Part shown: positions 1 to 6,970 of the stretch, piece by piece
Position numbering within the stretch: the stretch's first letter is position 1
Layout of the letters: every line of letters begins with the position of its first letter
Source: a virus
Length of the DNA stretch: 20,757 nucleotides
Direction: 5' to 3' (one strand)
Virus record (IMG/VR): IMGVR_UViG_3300005098_000037
Location: 1 to 20,757 of that record
Position numbers and translations under genes: made by a program
The notes under the pieces: generated by a model
Told to the model about the DNA's origin: nothing
The model's input: the letters and a program-made list of their open reading frames with translations, nothing else
Databases searched by the model: none

Positions 1-1948
1 TGTCGACGATGAGGTCCTTGCCCTTAGCAAGGCCGTTGGCCAGGGTCGCCGCGTAGTCCTTGCCCTGCTTCAGGCCGGCACCGGCCAAGCCACCCAGTTG
101 CTGGCCGGCAATGCCGATCCCCGCTTTGACCCCGCCGCCCAGCATACCGAACGCCTCCCGGGCGTTCTGGCCGAACTCCCGGCCCATGCTCTTGATATCC
201 TCTATCAACTTTTGCACGCGGGCCTTTATCAGCCCACCGACGATAGCGTTCTGCACGTCGTTGAACGCCTTAACCCAGCCCTCGCCCCACTCCTTCGCGC
301 GGTTGATATCCTTCCACACGGACTTGAACGTCTCGCGCATGTGTTTCAGGTTCTGGCCTATCCAGGTCAGCGGCTCCCCGCCCTCGAAGAGCACGGACCA
401 TGCCTCGCCGAGCCCCGTGCTTATACTGGATACCGCTTTCCCCAGCATTTTGATCGGCCACATCACGATATCGAGTGCGGTCTCGCTGGTTTCCCATATT
501 GCGTCCATGGTATCGCGGTTCTCGCTTAGCGACTTCCTAACCTTTTCTAGCTCCCCCCAACCGCGCTTGACGGTATCGGCGAACTCCTCAACTGCCTCGG
601 TAGCGTCCTCCCACATCTTAGGCAGCCGCGGCCCCACATCGTCCAGCCACTTACGTATCCCACGGAAGATCTTCGTTGCGCTGACGTCCACATCGGCGAT
701 GTCCTCGGTTACCACGGTGAAGAGGTTATCGAGTGCGCTTCCAATACCTCGTACTTCCCCTGCTATCTCAGTCAGCGATTGGAAGAAGTTGTCGAACCCC
801 GCCTCTAGGTGCTTGTTCTTGGCGATCCAGTCGGCGGTCCGCAGGATCAGGTCCCGCATGGGGCCTTCGAGAAACCGCTGCAGGGGCCCCTGGAACTTCT
901 CGGCCAACGACAGCGCCGCTTCGCCGATAGCTGTCTTGACCTTGCCCCAGGCAACCGACAGGGTATCCCGGATCTTGCTCGCCGCCTCGGCGGCGTAATC
1001 GGTATGCGCCTGGATCTGCTTGTTGTAGTGCGCGAGCAGGTCGGCACCCCGCAACGTGACCCCGTTGACTTCCTTTTGCGCATTGAGCAGCCCCATCATA
1101 CCCGATACCGCGCGCCGGCCGAAGATCAGGCCCGCCTCTGCTGCAGTCAGGTGGGCCTTCTGCAGCTCCCCAAGCATGCCCACGAGGTCCTTGGTCGAGC
1201 CGTCGGCGTTGCGGATGTTTATCCCCAACATGCGCATGACCTTCAAGGTCTGCTCGCTGGGGTTAATCAACCGGAGCAGGGCGCCGCGCAGGGTAGTGCC
1301 GGCCATGGAGGCCTTGACGTTGCGGTCGGCCATCAGGCCGATGGCGGCCGATACCTGCGACATCTCGATGTTCATCGTCTTGGCCAACGGGGCGATGAAC
1401 CGCATGGCGTCGGCCATCTCGCGGACGTTGGTGTTGGACTTGGATTGCACGTACGCGAACTGGCTGGCCACCTCGGACGCCTGCGACGCCTGCAGGCCGA
1501 AGGCCCGCACGGCGCTCGCCACGGTGTTGGCGGCATCGGCAAGCGACATGCTGCCAATCGTAGCCAGGTCGAGCACGCCCGGCAGGGCGCCGATGACCTC
1601 CTTGGTGTTGAAGCCCGCCTGCCCGAGGTAGACCATCCCTTGGGCCACCTCGGACGCGCCGCGGCCCATATCCACCGCTGTACGGCGCGCCACGCGCCCC
1701 AAGCGCGCCAGGTCAGCCGATGTCGGGGTGACGATAGCGTCCAGGCGCGCCATCTCGAACTGGAACTCGGCGCCATGCCGTGCCGCCAATACCAGCGGCG
1801 TAGACACCGCCGCGAAGCCGATGGCCAGCTTGGTCCCGATGGAGCGGATGTCACCGGCCAGCTGGTTCACCTGCCCGCGTATTGTACGCATGGCGCGGGT
1901 GAACGGGCCGTAGTCGGCGCCTATCCTGGCCGTCAGTTGTGGGGGCAC
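1..1948 (-). CDS. Phage tail tape measure protein (TP901 type), 3' part outside window
   Basis: The frame is open from a GTG at 1948 to the left edge, giving 649 codons with no stop seen, so the C-terminus is missing. The tape measure sets tail length, fills the tube and helps DNA ejection. After an opening VPPQLTARIGADYGPFTRAM, the first 300 or so residues hold alpha-helical text typical of TP901/PhageMin_Tail proteins, for example MSLADAANTVASAVRA, EVASQFAYVQSKSNTNVREM and NVKASMAGTTLRGALLRL. Further on it becomes charged and helical, then Gly/Ala-rich (AGIGIAGQQLGGLAGAG) near the left edge. The GTG is chosen because it is the first usable start after the chaperone stop at 1981 and keeps a typical N-terminus. 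Its Shine-Dalgarno (GGGAAGG) is weak and distant. An ATG at 1891 is the alternative but has no ribosome site. The family call is firm; the exact start is not. Confidence 0.93.
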   Translation of the reverse strand, partial: MPPQLTARIGADYGPFTRAMRTIRGQVNQLAGDIRSIGTKLAIGFAAVSTPLVLAARHGAEFQFEMARLDAIVTPTSADLARLGRVARRTAVDMGRGASEVAQGMVYLGQAGFNTKEVIGALPGVLDLATIGSMSLADAANTVASAVRAFGLQASQASEVASQFAYVQSKSNTNVREMADAMRFIAPLAKTMNIEMSQVSAAIGLMADRNVKASMAGTTLRGALLRLINPSEQTLKVMRMLGINIRNADGSTKDLVGMLGELQKAHLTAAEAGLIFGRRAVSGMMGLLNAQKEVNGVTLRGADLLAHYNKQIQAHTDYAAEAASKIRDTLSVAWGKVKTAIGEAALSLAEKFQGPLQRFLEGPMRDLILRTADWIAKNKHLEAGFDNFFQSLTEIAGEVRGIGSALDNLFTVVTEDIADVDVSATKIFRGIRKWLDDVGPRLPKMWEDATEAVEEFADTVKRGWGELEKVRKSLSENRDTMDAIWETSETALDIVMWPIKMLGKAVSSISTGLGEAWSVLFEGGEPLTWIGQNLKHMRETFKSVWKDINRAKEWGEGWVKAFNDVQNAIVGGLIKARVQKLIEDIKSMGREFGQNAREAFGMLGGGVKAGIGIAGQQLGGLAGAGLKQGKDYAATLANGLAKGKDLIVD

Positions 1949-1951
1949 AAC
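1936..1951 (-). promoter_or_regulatory. Hairpin covering the proposed tape measure start codon
   Basis: A perfect inverted repeat on the minus strand reads GTTGTG, CCCC, CACAAC (6-bp stem, 4-base loop). The GTG in the 5' arm is the proposed tape measure start. In mRNA this could hide the start until ribosomes finishing the GT chaperone at 1981 approach and melt it. The regulatory role is inference; the repeat itself is seen directly. Confidence 0.4.
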
Positions 1952-1980
1952 ACCTGCCCGCCTTCCCGTACGTCGAGGCG

Positions 1981-2304
1981 CTACCGCCTCCGTCGGGCTC
2001 CCCTAGCGGCCAGGTGGGGAGCACGTTTCCGTAACTCCGCGCGGCGCTTCTGCGCCGCCTGCGCCTTCTCCTGCTCGATCCGGATCCGGCGCTGCTTGTC
2101 CGCTTCCTTCAGGTCGAGCAGGAACAGGTACTCTTCCATCTCCGCCCGGTCGTCCAGCGACAGCGCGCGGTACACCGACGGCGGCAAGCCCCAGTCGCGC
2201 GCCGCGCGCATCTCCATCTCCGCCTGGGTGGCCTGCGTGCAGTCGGCCGAGTACGTGACCCGGCCGCCCGGGCCGGCGGTCCGCCGGACGCCTAAGCGGC
2301 GCCG
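1981..2304 (-). CDS. Tail assembly chaperone, -1 frame extension (T part of GT fusion)
   Basis: This is the downstream half of the frameshifted tail chaperone. The frame is open without stops from the slippery site at 2304 to a TAG at 1981-1983, 107 codons, and so links to the upstream G gene in the -1 frame. The fusion would be about 292 residues. GT-type fusions bind the tape measure and recruit tube subunits during tail assembly. The part after residue 29 (RDWGLPPSVYRALSLDDRAE followed by a charged helix rich in Lys, Arg, Glu and Gln) resembles T-domain text in other siphophages. A free-standing start at the ATG at 2217 is possible but lacks a convincing ribosome site, so expression by frameshifting is preferred. 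It sits directly before the tape measure, the conserved location of this pair. Confidence 0.82.
   Translation of the reverse strand, partial: RRRLGVRRTAGPGGRVTYSADCTQATQAEMEMRAARDWGLPPSVYRALSLDDRAEMEEYLFLLDLKEADKQRRIRIEQEKAQAAQKRRAELRKRAPHLAARGARRRR
2259..2287 (-). promoter_or_regulatory. GC-rich inverted repeats, possible frameshift stimulator
   Basis: About 16 bases after the slippery heptamer the minus strand holds CCGGCGGACCGCCGG (2273-2287), a self-complementary block, followed by a second GC-only block (CCGGGCGGCCGGG). Either could form a stable stem, or part of a pseudoknot, at the distance expected for a -1 frameshift stimulator. No folding was computed. In DNA this GC-rich, short self-complementary stretches also arise by chance. 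Confidence 0.45.
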
Positions 2305-2858
2305 AAAAAACTCCGGCGTTCCTCCTCGGTGAAGTTGCTTATCCGCGCCACGGCCTCTGCGACCTCGCGGATCTGGGCGCTGCCCCAGCCCGCTTGTCGC
2401 AGGGCCCGGATCTTCTCCTCGGTCGTCTTCGCCTCGATCGGTTCCTTCCCCTCACCCGGCGCATAGTACAGGGGCACGTCCAGCGCCTCGGCGGCCACGG
2501 ACCATGCCTGGAGCTGGTTGTACTCCTCCAGCGCGGCCAGGTACTTCTCGTCGGAGTAGTCGGGGATGTCGCAGATCGTGGGCTTGACCAGGCCCATCGC
2601 CTGGCCCTCTTCGCTGTCGGGCTTGACGAACCGGGTGACGACCGGCGGGCGCGGGGCCCGCTCGGCCGTCAAGGTGCGGATCACGTCTTCCAGGCGCTCG
2701 GTGGTGATCGGCACCACGTCGATGCTTACGACCTCGTTGCCGTCGGCGTCGAGGTCCACGCGCTTGATGAACGCCCGCCCCCGGTTCGCATGGCTGGTCC
2801 CGGGGCGGATACCCGTTATGGTGTTCCAGGTTACCGGCTTGGACGATACGTTGCGCAT
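2292..2858 (-). CDS. Tail assembly chaperone, zero-frame product (G-like)
   Basis: This 188-residue protein lies between the tail tube genes and the tape measure, the place of the G chaperone. It is mildly acidic. It has a beta-like first third (FIKRVDLDADGNEVVSIDVV) and a helical C-terminal half (EKIRALRQAGWGSAQIREVA) ending FTEEERRSFFGAA. The ATG at 2858 has a good Shine-Dalgarno (AGGAAGGAG) nine bases upstream. The last Phe-Phe codons are the slippery site that allows part of the ribosomes to make the longer GT form. The name rests on position, size and the frameshift rather than on a recognised catalytic or binding motif. Confidence 0.8.
   Translation of the reverse strand: MRNVSSKPVTWNTITGIRPGTSHANRGRAFIKRVDLDADGNEVVSIDVVPITTERLEDVIRTLTAERAPRPPVVTRFVKPDSEEGQAMGLVKPTICDIPDYSDEKYLAALEEYNQLQAWSVAAEALDVPLYYAPGEGKEPIEAKTTEEKIRALRQAGWGSAQIREVAEAVARISNFTEEERRSFFGAA
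2304..2310 (-). promoter_or_regulatory. Programmed -1 frameshift slippery heptamer T_TTT_TTC
   Basis: On the minus strand the codons AGT TTT TTC near the end of the G gene form the heptamer T TTT TTC, which fits the X_XXY_YYZ rule. Slipping back one base leads straight into the open frame that ends at 1981. The G stop (TAG, 2292-2294) lies only nine bases after the heptamer. G/GT frameshifting before the tape measure is established for lambda and many siphophages. Its use here is inferred from sequence. Confidence 0.85.
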
Positions 2859-2900
2859 GTGTGGTCGCTCCTTCCTGCGGCCAAGGGGGTGATGCGGCCC

Positions 2901-3497
2901 TTAGCTCTCGGTCCCGGACGTGAAGCTCGTGATCTCGGTGATGGTGCCGTAGATCAACCCGGTGGCGCTGATGATTACGCCCTCTTCGCTCTCGGCCAGG
3001 CTCTGCTGATCGGGAGGGAAGTACACGGCGCCGTACTTGAAGCCGTAAGCCACGCTGTCGAGCGTCCACAGGATCTCGACGTTGACGCAGACCTTCTTGC
3101 TGTCGGCGAACGCCGGGTCGGTGAACGAGTTGCCGTCGCCGTCGGTTAGCGTGAAGTCGCCCTTGGTCGATACCCACGTGTCGCCGTCCACTTCCCAGGT
3201 GGCCGCCAGGTCGGGGTTGCACATGGCCGCCCGGAACTTCTGCGCCGTGGCCAGGACGTTCTGCACCCGCAGGCCGAACGTCAACTCCAAGGGTTCGAGG
3301 ATCGGCGCGTCCGGTCCGCTGATATAATGCACGCCCTTAGCGCCGCGGCCGCGGTGGAATATCGCCGTCTCCTCGGGGCGGGCTCGCCCGCTGGGGGCCG
3401 ACAGGTTGCCCTCGTCGAACGTCAGCGCCACGTAATAGGGCGTGGCCGAACCGTCGTACAGCCGGATCTGGCCCTGGATACTGGTGTAGGTCGCCAT
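2901..3497 (-). CDS. Tail tube protein, short paralogue
   Basis: This 198-residue, beta-rich protein is placed and sized like a siphophage major tail tube subunit, which stacks in rings around the tape measure. It is clearly homologous to the gene just upstream (3516-4541). Shared blocks include FDEGNLSAP, GRARPEETAI, KGVHYI, GPDAPILEP, DGDGNSFT, VYFPPDQQSLAESEEGVI and TGL.YG. It lacks the extra N-terminal domain of that paralogue: residues 18-21 here take the place of about 149 residues there. The ATG at 3497 follows a good GAGAGGAG site. The next gene downstream is the G chaperone. Which of the two paralogues is the main tube subunit cannot be told from sequence; this compact one is the better candidate. 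The tube call is positional, since no family signature was recognised with certainty. Confidence 0.78.
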   Translation of the reverse strand: MATYTSIQGQIRLYDGSATPYYVALTFDEGNLSAPSGRARPEETAIFHRGRGAKGVHYISGPDAPILEPLELTFGLRVQNVLATAQKFRAAMCNPDLAATWEVDGDTWVSTKGDFTLTDGDGNSFTDPAFADSKKVCVNVEILWTLDSVAYGFKYGAVYFPPDQQSLAESEEGVIISATGLIYGTITEITSFTSGTES

Positions 3498-3515
3498 AGT
3501 AGGTGCTCCTCTCGT

Positions 3516-4541
3516 CTAGTACTGGTATGCGAACCAGAAGATCTCTTCTATCTTGCCATACACCAAGCCGGTGCAGGACACGATCACGCCCTCTTCGCTC
3601 TCGGCCAGGCTCTGTTGGTCGGGAGGGAAGTACACCTCGTGGTACGCGCGCCCGTACTGGACCCCGTCCTTGGTCCACAGGATCTCCACGCACACGGTCT
3701 TCTTCTCCGAGTCGGCGAAGCCGGGCAACGTGAACGAATTGCCGTCCCCGTCCACCAGGGACGTATCGCCCTTGGTCGAGGTCCCGGCCGCGTCCCAGTT
3801 GGTGTCGTAGTTGGGATTGCCGCAGGTCAAGGCGGCGAGCAGCGCATTACGGTTGTAGACCGTATCCACGCGCACACCGAACGTCAGCTCGACCGGTTCG
3901 AGGATCGGGGCGTCTGGGCCCCCGATGTAATGCACGCCCTTGGCTGCCCGGCCACGGTGCAGGATGGCGGTCTCCTCCGGCCGCGCCCGGCCCTCGGGGG
4001 CCGACAGGTTGCCCTCGTCGAAGATCAGGGCGAAGTACTGCCCGTCCACGGGGTACGCCTGCTCGGCGTTGGGCGGGGTGCTCGGTACGTTCGCCGTGGA
4101 CAGCCGCACGTAGTACTTGTCGCTGTCCAGGCTGGCCGTGCCCTGCTTGTCCCAGTCGGCCGGGGGCTTGAATGACACCACGCCGTCCTGCGCGAACGTG
4201 TTGCCGCCCGAGGCCGTGCCGTCAGTGACCCCGCTTATGGCCGACCAGGCCGAGCCGTCGTAATACTCGACCGTCAACGCACCGGCCCCCACCGCCGCGG
4301 TGTCGAGGTCGAACGTAATGCGGGCGAAGGGCGCGGTGTGCCCTACGTACAGGTAATCGCCCGAGTCGGCGCAGAAGTCCCCCGTCAAGCTGCCGCTTGC
4401 GCTGCGGGCTGCCGATGTGACGTCGGTATAGGACGGGCCCGAGGCGTCGTAGATCTCCACATTGCCCCCGGCCAGGGAGCGCAAGTCGTCGGTGCTGTCA
4501 TAGATCCGCACCTGGCCGTCTATCATCGTGTAGGTGCTCAT
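3516..4541 (-). CDS. Tail tube protein, long paralogue with inserted beta domain
   Basis: This 341-residue protein pairs end to end with the 198-residue gene downstream. Residues 1-17 (MSTYTMIDGQVRIYDST) match its N-terminus, and residues 167-341 match the rest. Residues about 18-166 are an insert, encoded by roughly 4044-4490, with the pattern YVGHTAPFARITFDLDTA, ALTVEYYDGSAWSAISGVTD, FKPPADWDKQG and YYVRLSTA. Similar text occurs as a beta-sandwich module in various phage structural proteins, where it is probably surface exposed. The insert follows an N-terminal strand, so it may project from the tube or from its first or last ring. The start ATG at 4541 has GGAAGGG upstream. It could be a minor tube component, a tail-tip ring or a decorated tube subunit. 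Confidence 0.75.
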   Translation of the reverse strand: MSTYTMIDGQVRIYDSTDDLRSLAGGNVEIYDASGPSYTDVTSAARSASGSLTGDFCADSGDYLYVGHTAPFARITFDLDTAAVGAGALTVEYYDGSAWSAISGVTDGTASGGNTFAQDGVVSFKPPADWDKQGTASLDSDKYYVRLSTANVPSTPPNAEQAYPVDGQYFALIFDEGNLSAPEGRARPEETAILHRGRAAKGVHYIGGPDAPILEPVELTFGVRVDTVYNRNALLAALTCGNPNYDTNWDAAGTSTKGDTSLVDGDGNSFTLPGFADSEKKTVCVEILWTKDGVQYGRAYHEVYFPPDQQSLAESEEGVIVSCTGLVYGKIEEIFWFAYQY

Positions 4542-4558
4542 CGCTGTCTTGCCCTTCC

Positions 4559-5098
4559 TTATGCCGTCGAGCCGTGCGGCTCAATGTAGCGTAAGACCAC
4601 GGTCACCACCCAGGCGCTCAGCCCCTGGCCGCTGCCGTCCATGCCCACGACCACGCCGCGCGCCCCCGTTGCAGGTGCCAGGGGGGCGTCGCTCACTTGC
4701 GCGACGTCCAGTACGCCGGCCGGTCCTGTGCCCCCCACGTAGTCGGTCAGCGTGATCTCGCCACCGAGCGGGAAGCGCCCCAGCACCTTGTCGCGCAGTA
4801 TGAGATGAGCCGCCCGGTTGGTGGGTACGCCCGCAGCAGTTCGCCGGCGGGCGAAGCAGGTGAATTGTAGCTGCAGGCGCACGTCGGCCCCGGCATCGTC
4901 GCCGTTCACGCGCCCGAACCGGGCCGCATCACCCTTGCCCAGGTAGTAGAGTTCCACCCAGGACGCCAAGTCGCGACTGTCGAACGGCACCCCGGGCCAC
5001 GCCACCGCCACGCCGTCTGTCGTCACCAGCGTGTCCTGGATGTACTTCTCCAGGCTGGCCACTACGTTCTGGAGCCGCTGGGCCGGCTTAATGCTCAT
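4559..5098 (-). CDS. Probable tail terminator / tail completion protein
   Basis: This 179-residue protein lies between the gp10-like gene and the tube genes, where siphophages keep the tail terminator that caps the tube and joins it to the head (lambda gpU role). It starts with a helix (AQRLQNVVASLEKYIQDTL) and continues with alternating strands, e.g. LASWVELYYLG, VRLQLQFTCFARR, WVVTVVLRYIE, consistent with the alpha/beta terminator fold. The ATG at 5098 lies nine bases after the previous stop (5108-5110). The spacing suggests translation coupled to its neighbours. No catalytic motif is expected. The call rests on gene order, size and secondary-structure pattern. Confidence 0.62.
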   Translation of the reverse strand: MSIKPAQRLQNVVASLEKYIQDTLVTTDGVAVAWPGVPFDSRDLASWVELYYLGKGDAARFGRVNGDDAGADVRLQLQFTCFARRRTAAGVPTNRAAHLILRDKVLGRFPLGGEITLTDYVGGTGPAGVLDVAQVSDAPLAPATGARGVVVGMDGSGQGLSAWVVTVVLRYIEPHGSTA

Positions 5099-5107
5099 GT
5101 GTCACAC

Positions 5108-5686
5108 CTACTTCTTCCCCCGCCGGCCTCGGGCCGGGCCAGCCAGGGGACCGCCGCCCGTCGCCCGCCAGGCTGTCCACCGGGCCACGCCGTCGCGCTT
5201 CCACATCTCCGCCAGCTCGCCCAGTATGTGCTTGGGGACGGAGCGGGTTATCAGTTGCATGGAGATACGGACCATGCCATACGGCGCCTGCGCCGACCAG
5301 CCATACTCCAGCGGAAGGATGTAGGCCACGGCGTTGGTTATCTCGATCCACTTCCGGGCGCCGCGCAACTGCGTTACCAGCTTGCCTTGCGCGAAGCCCT
5401 CCCGCTCGGCGGCGCTGGCCGGTGTGCGTCGAGGCCCTTGCCCCAGGAGGCCGAGCAGGCCGGTCTGGGCGAAGTACCACCCTGCGCGGCTGCGGCCGGT
5501 ATCCACCGGGTTCTTGGCGATTATCTGCTGGAGCAGGTCCAGGCCGATCTTGACCAGCGCACCGGCTGCCTTGGGGCCGTTCAGTTGCGCCAGGAACCGC
5601 TTGATGAACGCATTGAACTCCGTGGTGACGAGCTCGATGCTCATCGCCGGCTGGCCGGTCACGCCGCGTCGTGGGTTGTAAGCCAT
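5108..5686 (-). CDS. HK97 gp10-like neck / head-tail connection protein
   Basis: This protein has 192 residues. The stretch NPVDTGRSRAGWYFAQ, then AVAYILPLEYGWSAQAPYGM and a closing long helix, is the usual signature of the HK97 gp10-like family: a proline-valine-aspartate-threonine-glycine motif, then a Tyr-rich motif before a Gly/Pro turn. These proteins sit at the head-tail interface or act in tail completion. The first ATG (5686) has an AAGGGAG site. An internal ATG at residue 15 (MSIELVTTEF) is a possible alternative start and would match the usual family N-terminus better. The C-terminus is a basic Gly/Arg/Lys tail (PARGRRGKK). Confidence 0.78.
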   Translation of the reverse strand: MAYNPRRGVTGQPAMSIELVTTEFNAFIKRFLAQLNGPKAAGALVKIGLDLLQQIIAKNPVDTGRSRAGWYFAQTGLLGLLGQGPRRTPASAAEREGFAQGKLVTQLRGARKWIEITNAVAYILPLEYGWSAQAPYGMVRISMQLITRSVPKHILGELAEMWKRDGVARWTAWRATGGGPLAGPARGRRGKK

Positions 5687-5701
5687 GTGCCCCGCGCTCC
5701 C

Positions 5702-6127
5702 TTACGTCTCGCCGCCCAGCACGCGGGCGTACACGATCACCAGCCGCGTGTGCGCCTGGTACCGCACCCATATCACCTCGAACGCCGTGCCGTCATAGAC
5801 GATCACATCGCCGGCAACCGGGTCTGCCCCCAGGTCCGAACGGTCGAGGAGGAACTTGCGGTCGGTGGCCTCAAGCTCTACCCCGGCCAGCTTGGCGTCC
5901 TCCTCTCGCACGGCGCCCACGACCGCGGTGGTTGTCGTACTGGTGTACGGGTCCGTGATCGATCCGTCGGTGGGGTCGTACGTGGCGCTGCCGGACACGG
6001 AGCGCCGCCTGTACGTCACCGACACGCTGCCGGCGTTCGCTTCGTCGACCAGGGCAGCCAAGTCGGCCCGGATCTCGTCGCGCTCGTCGTCGGTCAGGTA
6101 GGTAGGGGCCGGCAAGTTAGGCGGCAT
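5702..6127 (-). CDS. Probable head closure / stopper protein
   Basis: This 141-residue protein fits the head-closure (stopper) position between adaptor and gp10-like genes. It begins with a helix (LTDDERDEIRADLAALVDEA) and then becomes strand-rich: SVSVTYRRRS, TTTTAVVGAVREED, KFLLDRSDL, PVAGDVIVYDGTAFEVIWV. The GD-x-I-x-Y-D/N-G-x-x-F/Y-x-V stretch is common in this family (SPP1 gp16-like or HK97 head-tail joining proteins). It probably forms a ring under the adaptor that holds DNA in the head. It starts three bases after the stop of the adaptor gene, so the two are likely translated together. Confidence 0.68.
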   Translation of the reverse strand: MPPNLPAPTYLTDDERDEIRADLAALVDEANAGSVSVTYRRRSVSGSATYDPTDGSITDPYTSTTTTAVVGAVREEDAKLAGVELEATDRKFLLDRSDLGADPVAGDVIVYDGTAFEVIWVRYQAHTRLVIVYARVLGGET

Positions 6128-6129
6128 GG

Positions 6130-6546
6130 CTACGCGTCACCGTCCTCGTAGTGGGTCTGGAAGTAGTTGGCGTCGTCGTCGCTGGCGTAGTCGCTGTCGT
6201 CGTAGCCCGTCACCTTCTCCACGAGCAGGGGCCACTCGACCATGTAGTCCTCGGTGTCGGTGCTGCCGGCCTTGGCGTCGTACTTGTCGGCGAGCTCCAG
6301 GTAGTACCGGGGCACGCTCTTCTTGTCCACCCGCATCTCGCTGCCGAGCAGGCTGTACGCAATCGCCGACTTGGCCGCCGAAGCCGCGATTGCGCGGCAA
6401 CAGTCGGCCGCGGCTGCGAACACGTCGTCGCCGTTGAGCGACAGGGCCGCATCAACCTCGTCGTCGGTCATGATGAAGCTCGACTCGTTCGTGTCGCCGA
6501 TGAGCATGCGCACCCGGCCGCGGTTCTGCGAATAGTCGATAGCCAC
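6130..6546 (-). CDS. Head-tail connector / adaptor protein
   Basis: This 138-residue protein starts with GTG at 6546. The N-terminal pattern DYSQNRGRVRMLIGDTNESS followed by a D/E-rich turn (TDDEVDAAL) and an Ala-rich helix (VFAAAADCCRAIAASAAKSA) is typical of the HK97 gp6 / SPP1 gp15 adaptor family, which binds the portal and receives the tail. The GTG is preferred over the internal ATG at residue 14 because the family begins before the RxLIGD motif. No close Shine-Dalgarno is visible, only GGGGAGGGAG about 15 bases away. The C-terminus is very acidic (DDSDYASDDDANYFQTHYED). Confidence 0.75.
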   Translation of the reverse strand: MAIDYSQNRGRVRMLIGDTNESSFIMTDDEVDAALSLNGDDVFAAAADCCRAIAASAAKSAIAYSLLGSEMRVDKKSVPRYYLELADKYDAKAGSTDTEDYMVEWPLLVEKVTGYDDSDYASDDDANYFQTHYEDGDA

Positions 6547-6573
6547 GCGCTACCAGAGCTCCCTCCCCCGCCG

Positions 6574-6843
6574 CTAGGAGTAATGGACCACCGCCACGGC
6601 GTTGCTGACCTCGACGTAAATCGAGGCATCGCACGCCAGGCCCTGGGAGAACGCCAGTGAGTAGCGGCTGGCGGCACTGGCCGGGGTGGCCAGGCTCAGC
6701 ACCGTGGTCCCCGAGGCGCCGCCGTCCTTGATTACGATGGTGCCGGCCGTGCCGGACGGCTCCACGTGCACGGCCCACACCGTGCCTTTCGTTCCCTTGA
6801 CGCTGCCCGTGCTCGTCACGCGGGCCGTGGTTGCATACGCCAC
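6574..6843 (-). CDS. Small beta-rich structural protein after the capsid gene
   Basis: The start is set at GTG 6843, which has a near-perfect GAGGGAGG seven bases upstream. The frame is open further up to a TTG at 6885, but that would bury the ribosome site in coding sequence. The resulting 89-residue protein is rich in Ala, Thr, Ser, Val and Gly, with repeated strand-turn patterns (GTVWAVHVEPSG, GTIVIKDGGASGTTVLSL, SIYVEVSNAVAVVHYS). Short proteins like this often follow the major capsid gene in phages and may be decoration or fibre-attachment proteins, but no known motif proves it. An inverted repeat in the 127-bp gap before it may set its expression level apart from the capsid gene. Confidence 0.68.
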   Translation of the reverse strand: MAYATTARVTSTGSVKGTKGTVWAVHVEPSGTAGTIVIKDGGASGTTVLSLATPASAASRYSLAFSQGLACDASIYVEVSNAVAVVHYS

Positions 6844-6877
6844 GTCTATGCCTCCCTCGTAAAGAACCGACCGGGAC

Positions 6878-6933
6878 GGGGCCAACGGTGGGCCGCTGTC
6901 GGCGCCGCGAGGCTAACCGACCACCGTTGCCCC
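6878..6933 (-). terminator. Long inverted repeat after the major capsid gene
   Basis: Arms 6878-6891 (GGGGCCAACGGTGG) and 6921-6933 (CCACCGTTGCCCC) are complementary over 13 pairs with one bulged base. The 29-base loop can form an inner TCGG/CCGA stem. It begins 38 bases after the capsid stop. There is no strong T-run, so it may be a rho-independent-like pause, a 3' mRNA stabiliser for the capsid message, or a processing site. It could give more capsid protein than downstream neck proteins. Confidence 0.55.
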
Positions 6934-6970
6934 GCACCCGGCCGGAATTGAACGTACAGGTCGTCAGGGC

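Noticed and set aside
809-2332. A long open frame on the plus strand, and similar ones at 8513-10423 and 15279-16748
   Set aside because: They lie opposite well-supported genes (tape measure, protease, terminase). Their text is low in variety, with many His, Gly, Arg and Leu, and they result from GC-rich codon bias.
3516-4541. The 341-residue gene as a contractile sheath protein
   Set aside because: It is a paralogue of the neighbouring tube protein with an insert, has no sheath-like text and is shorter than usual sheath proteins.
6844-6885. TTG start at 6885 for the small beta-rich gene
   Set aside because: The ribosome site GAGGGAGG lies inside this extension, seven bases before the GTG at 6843.
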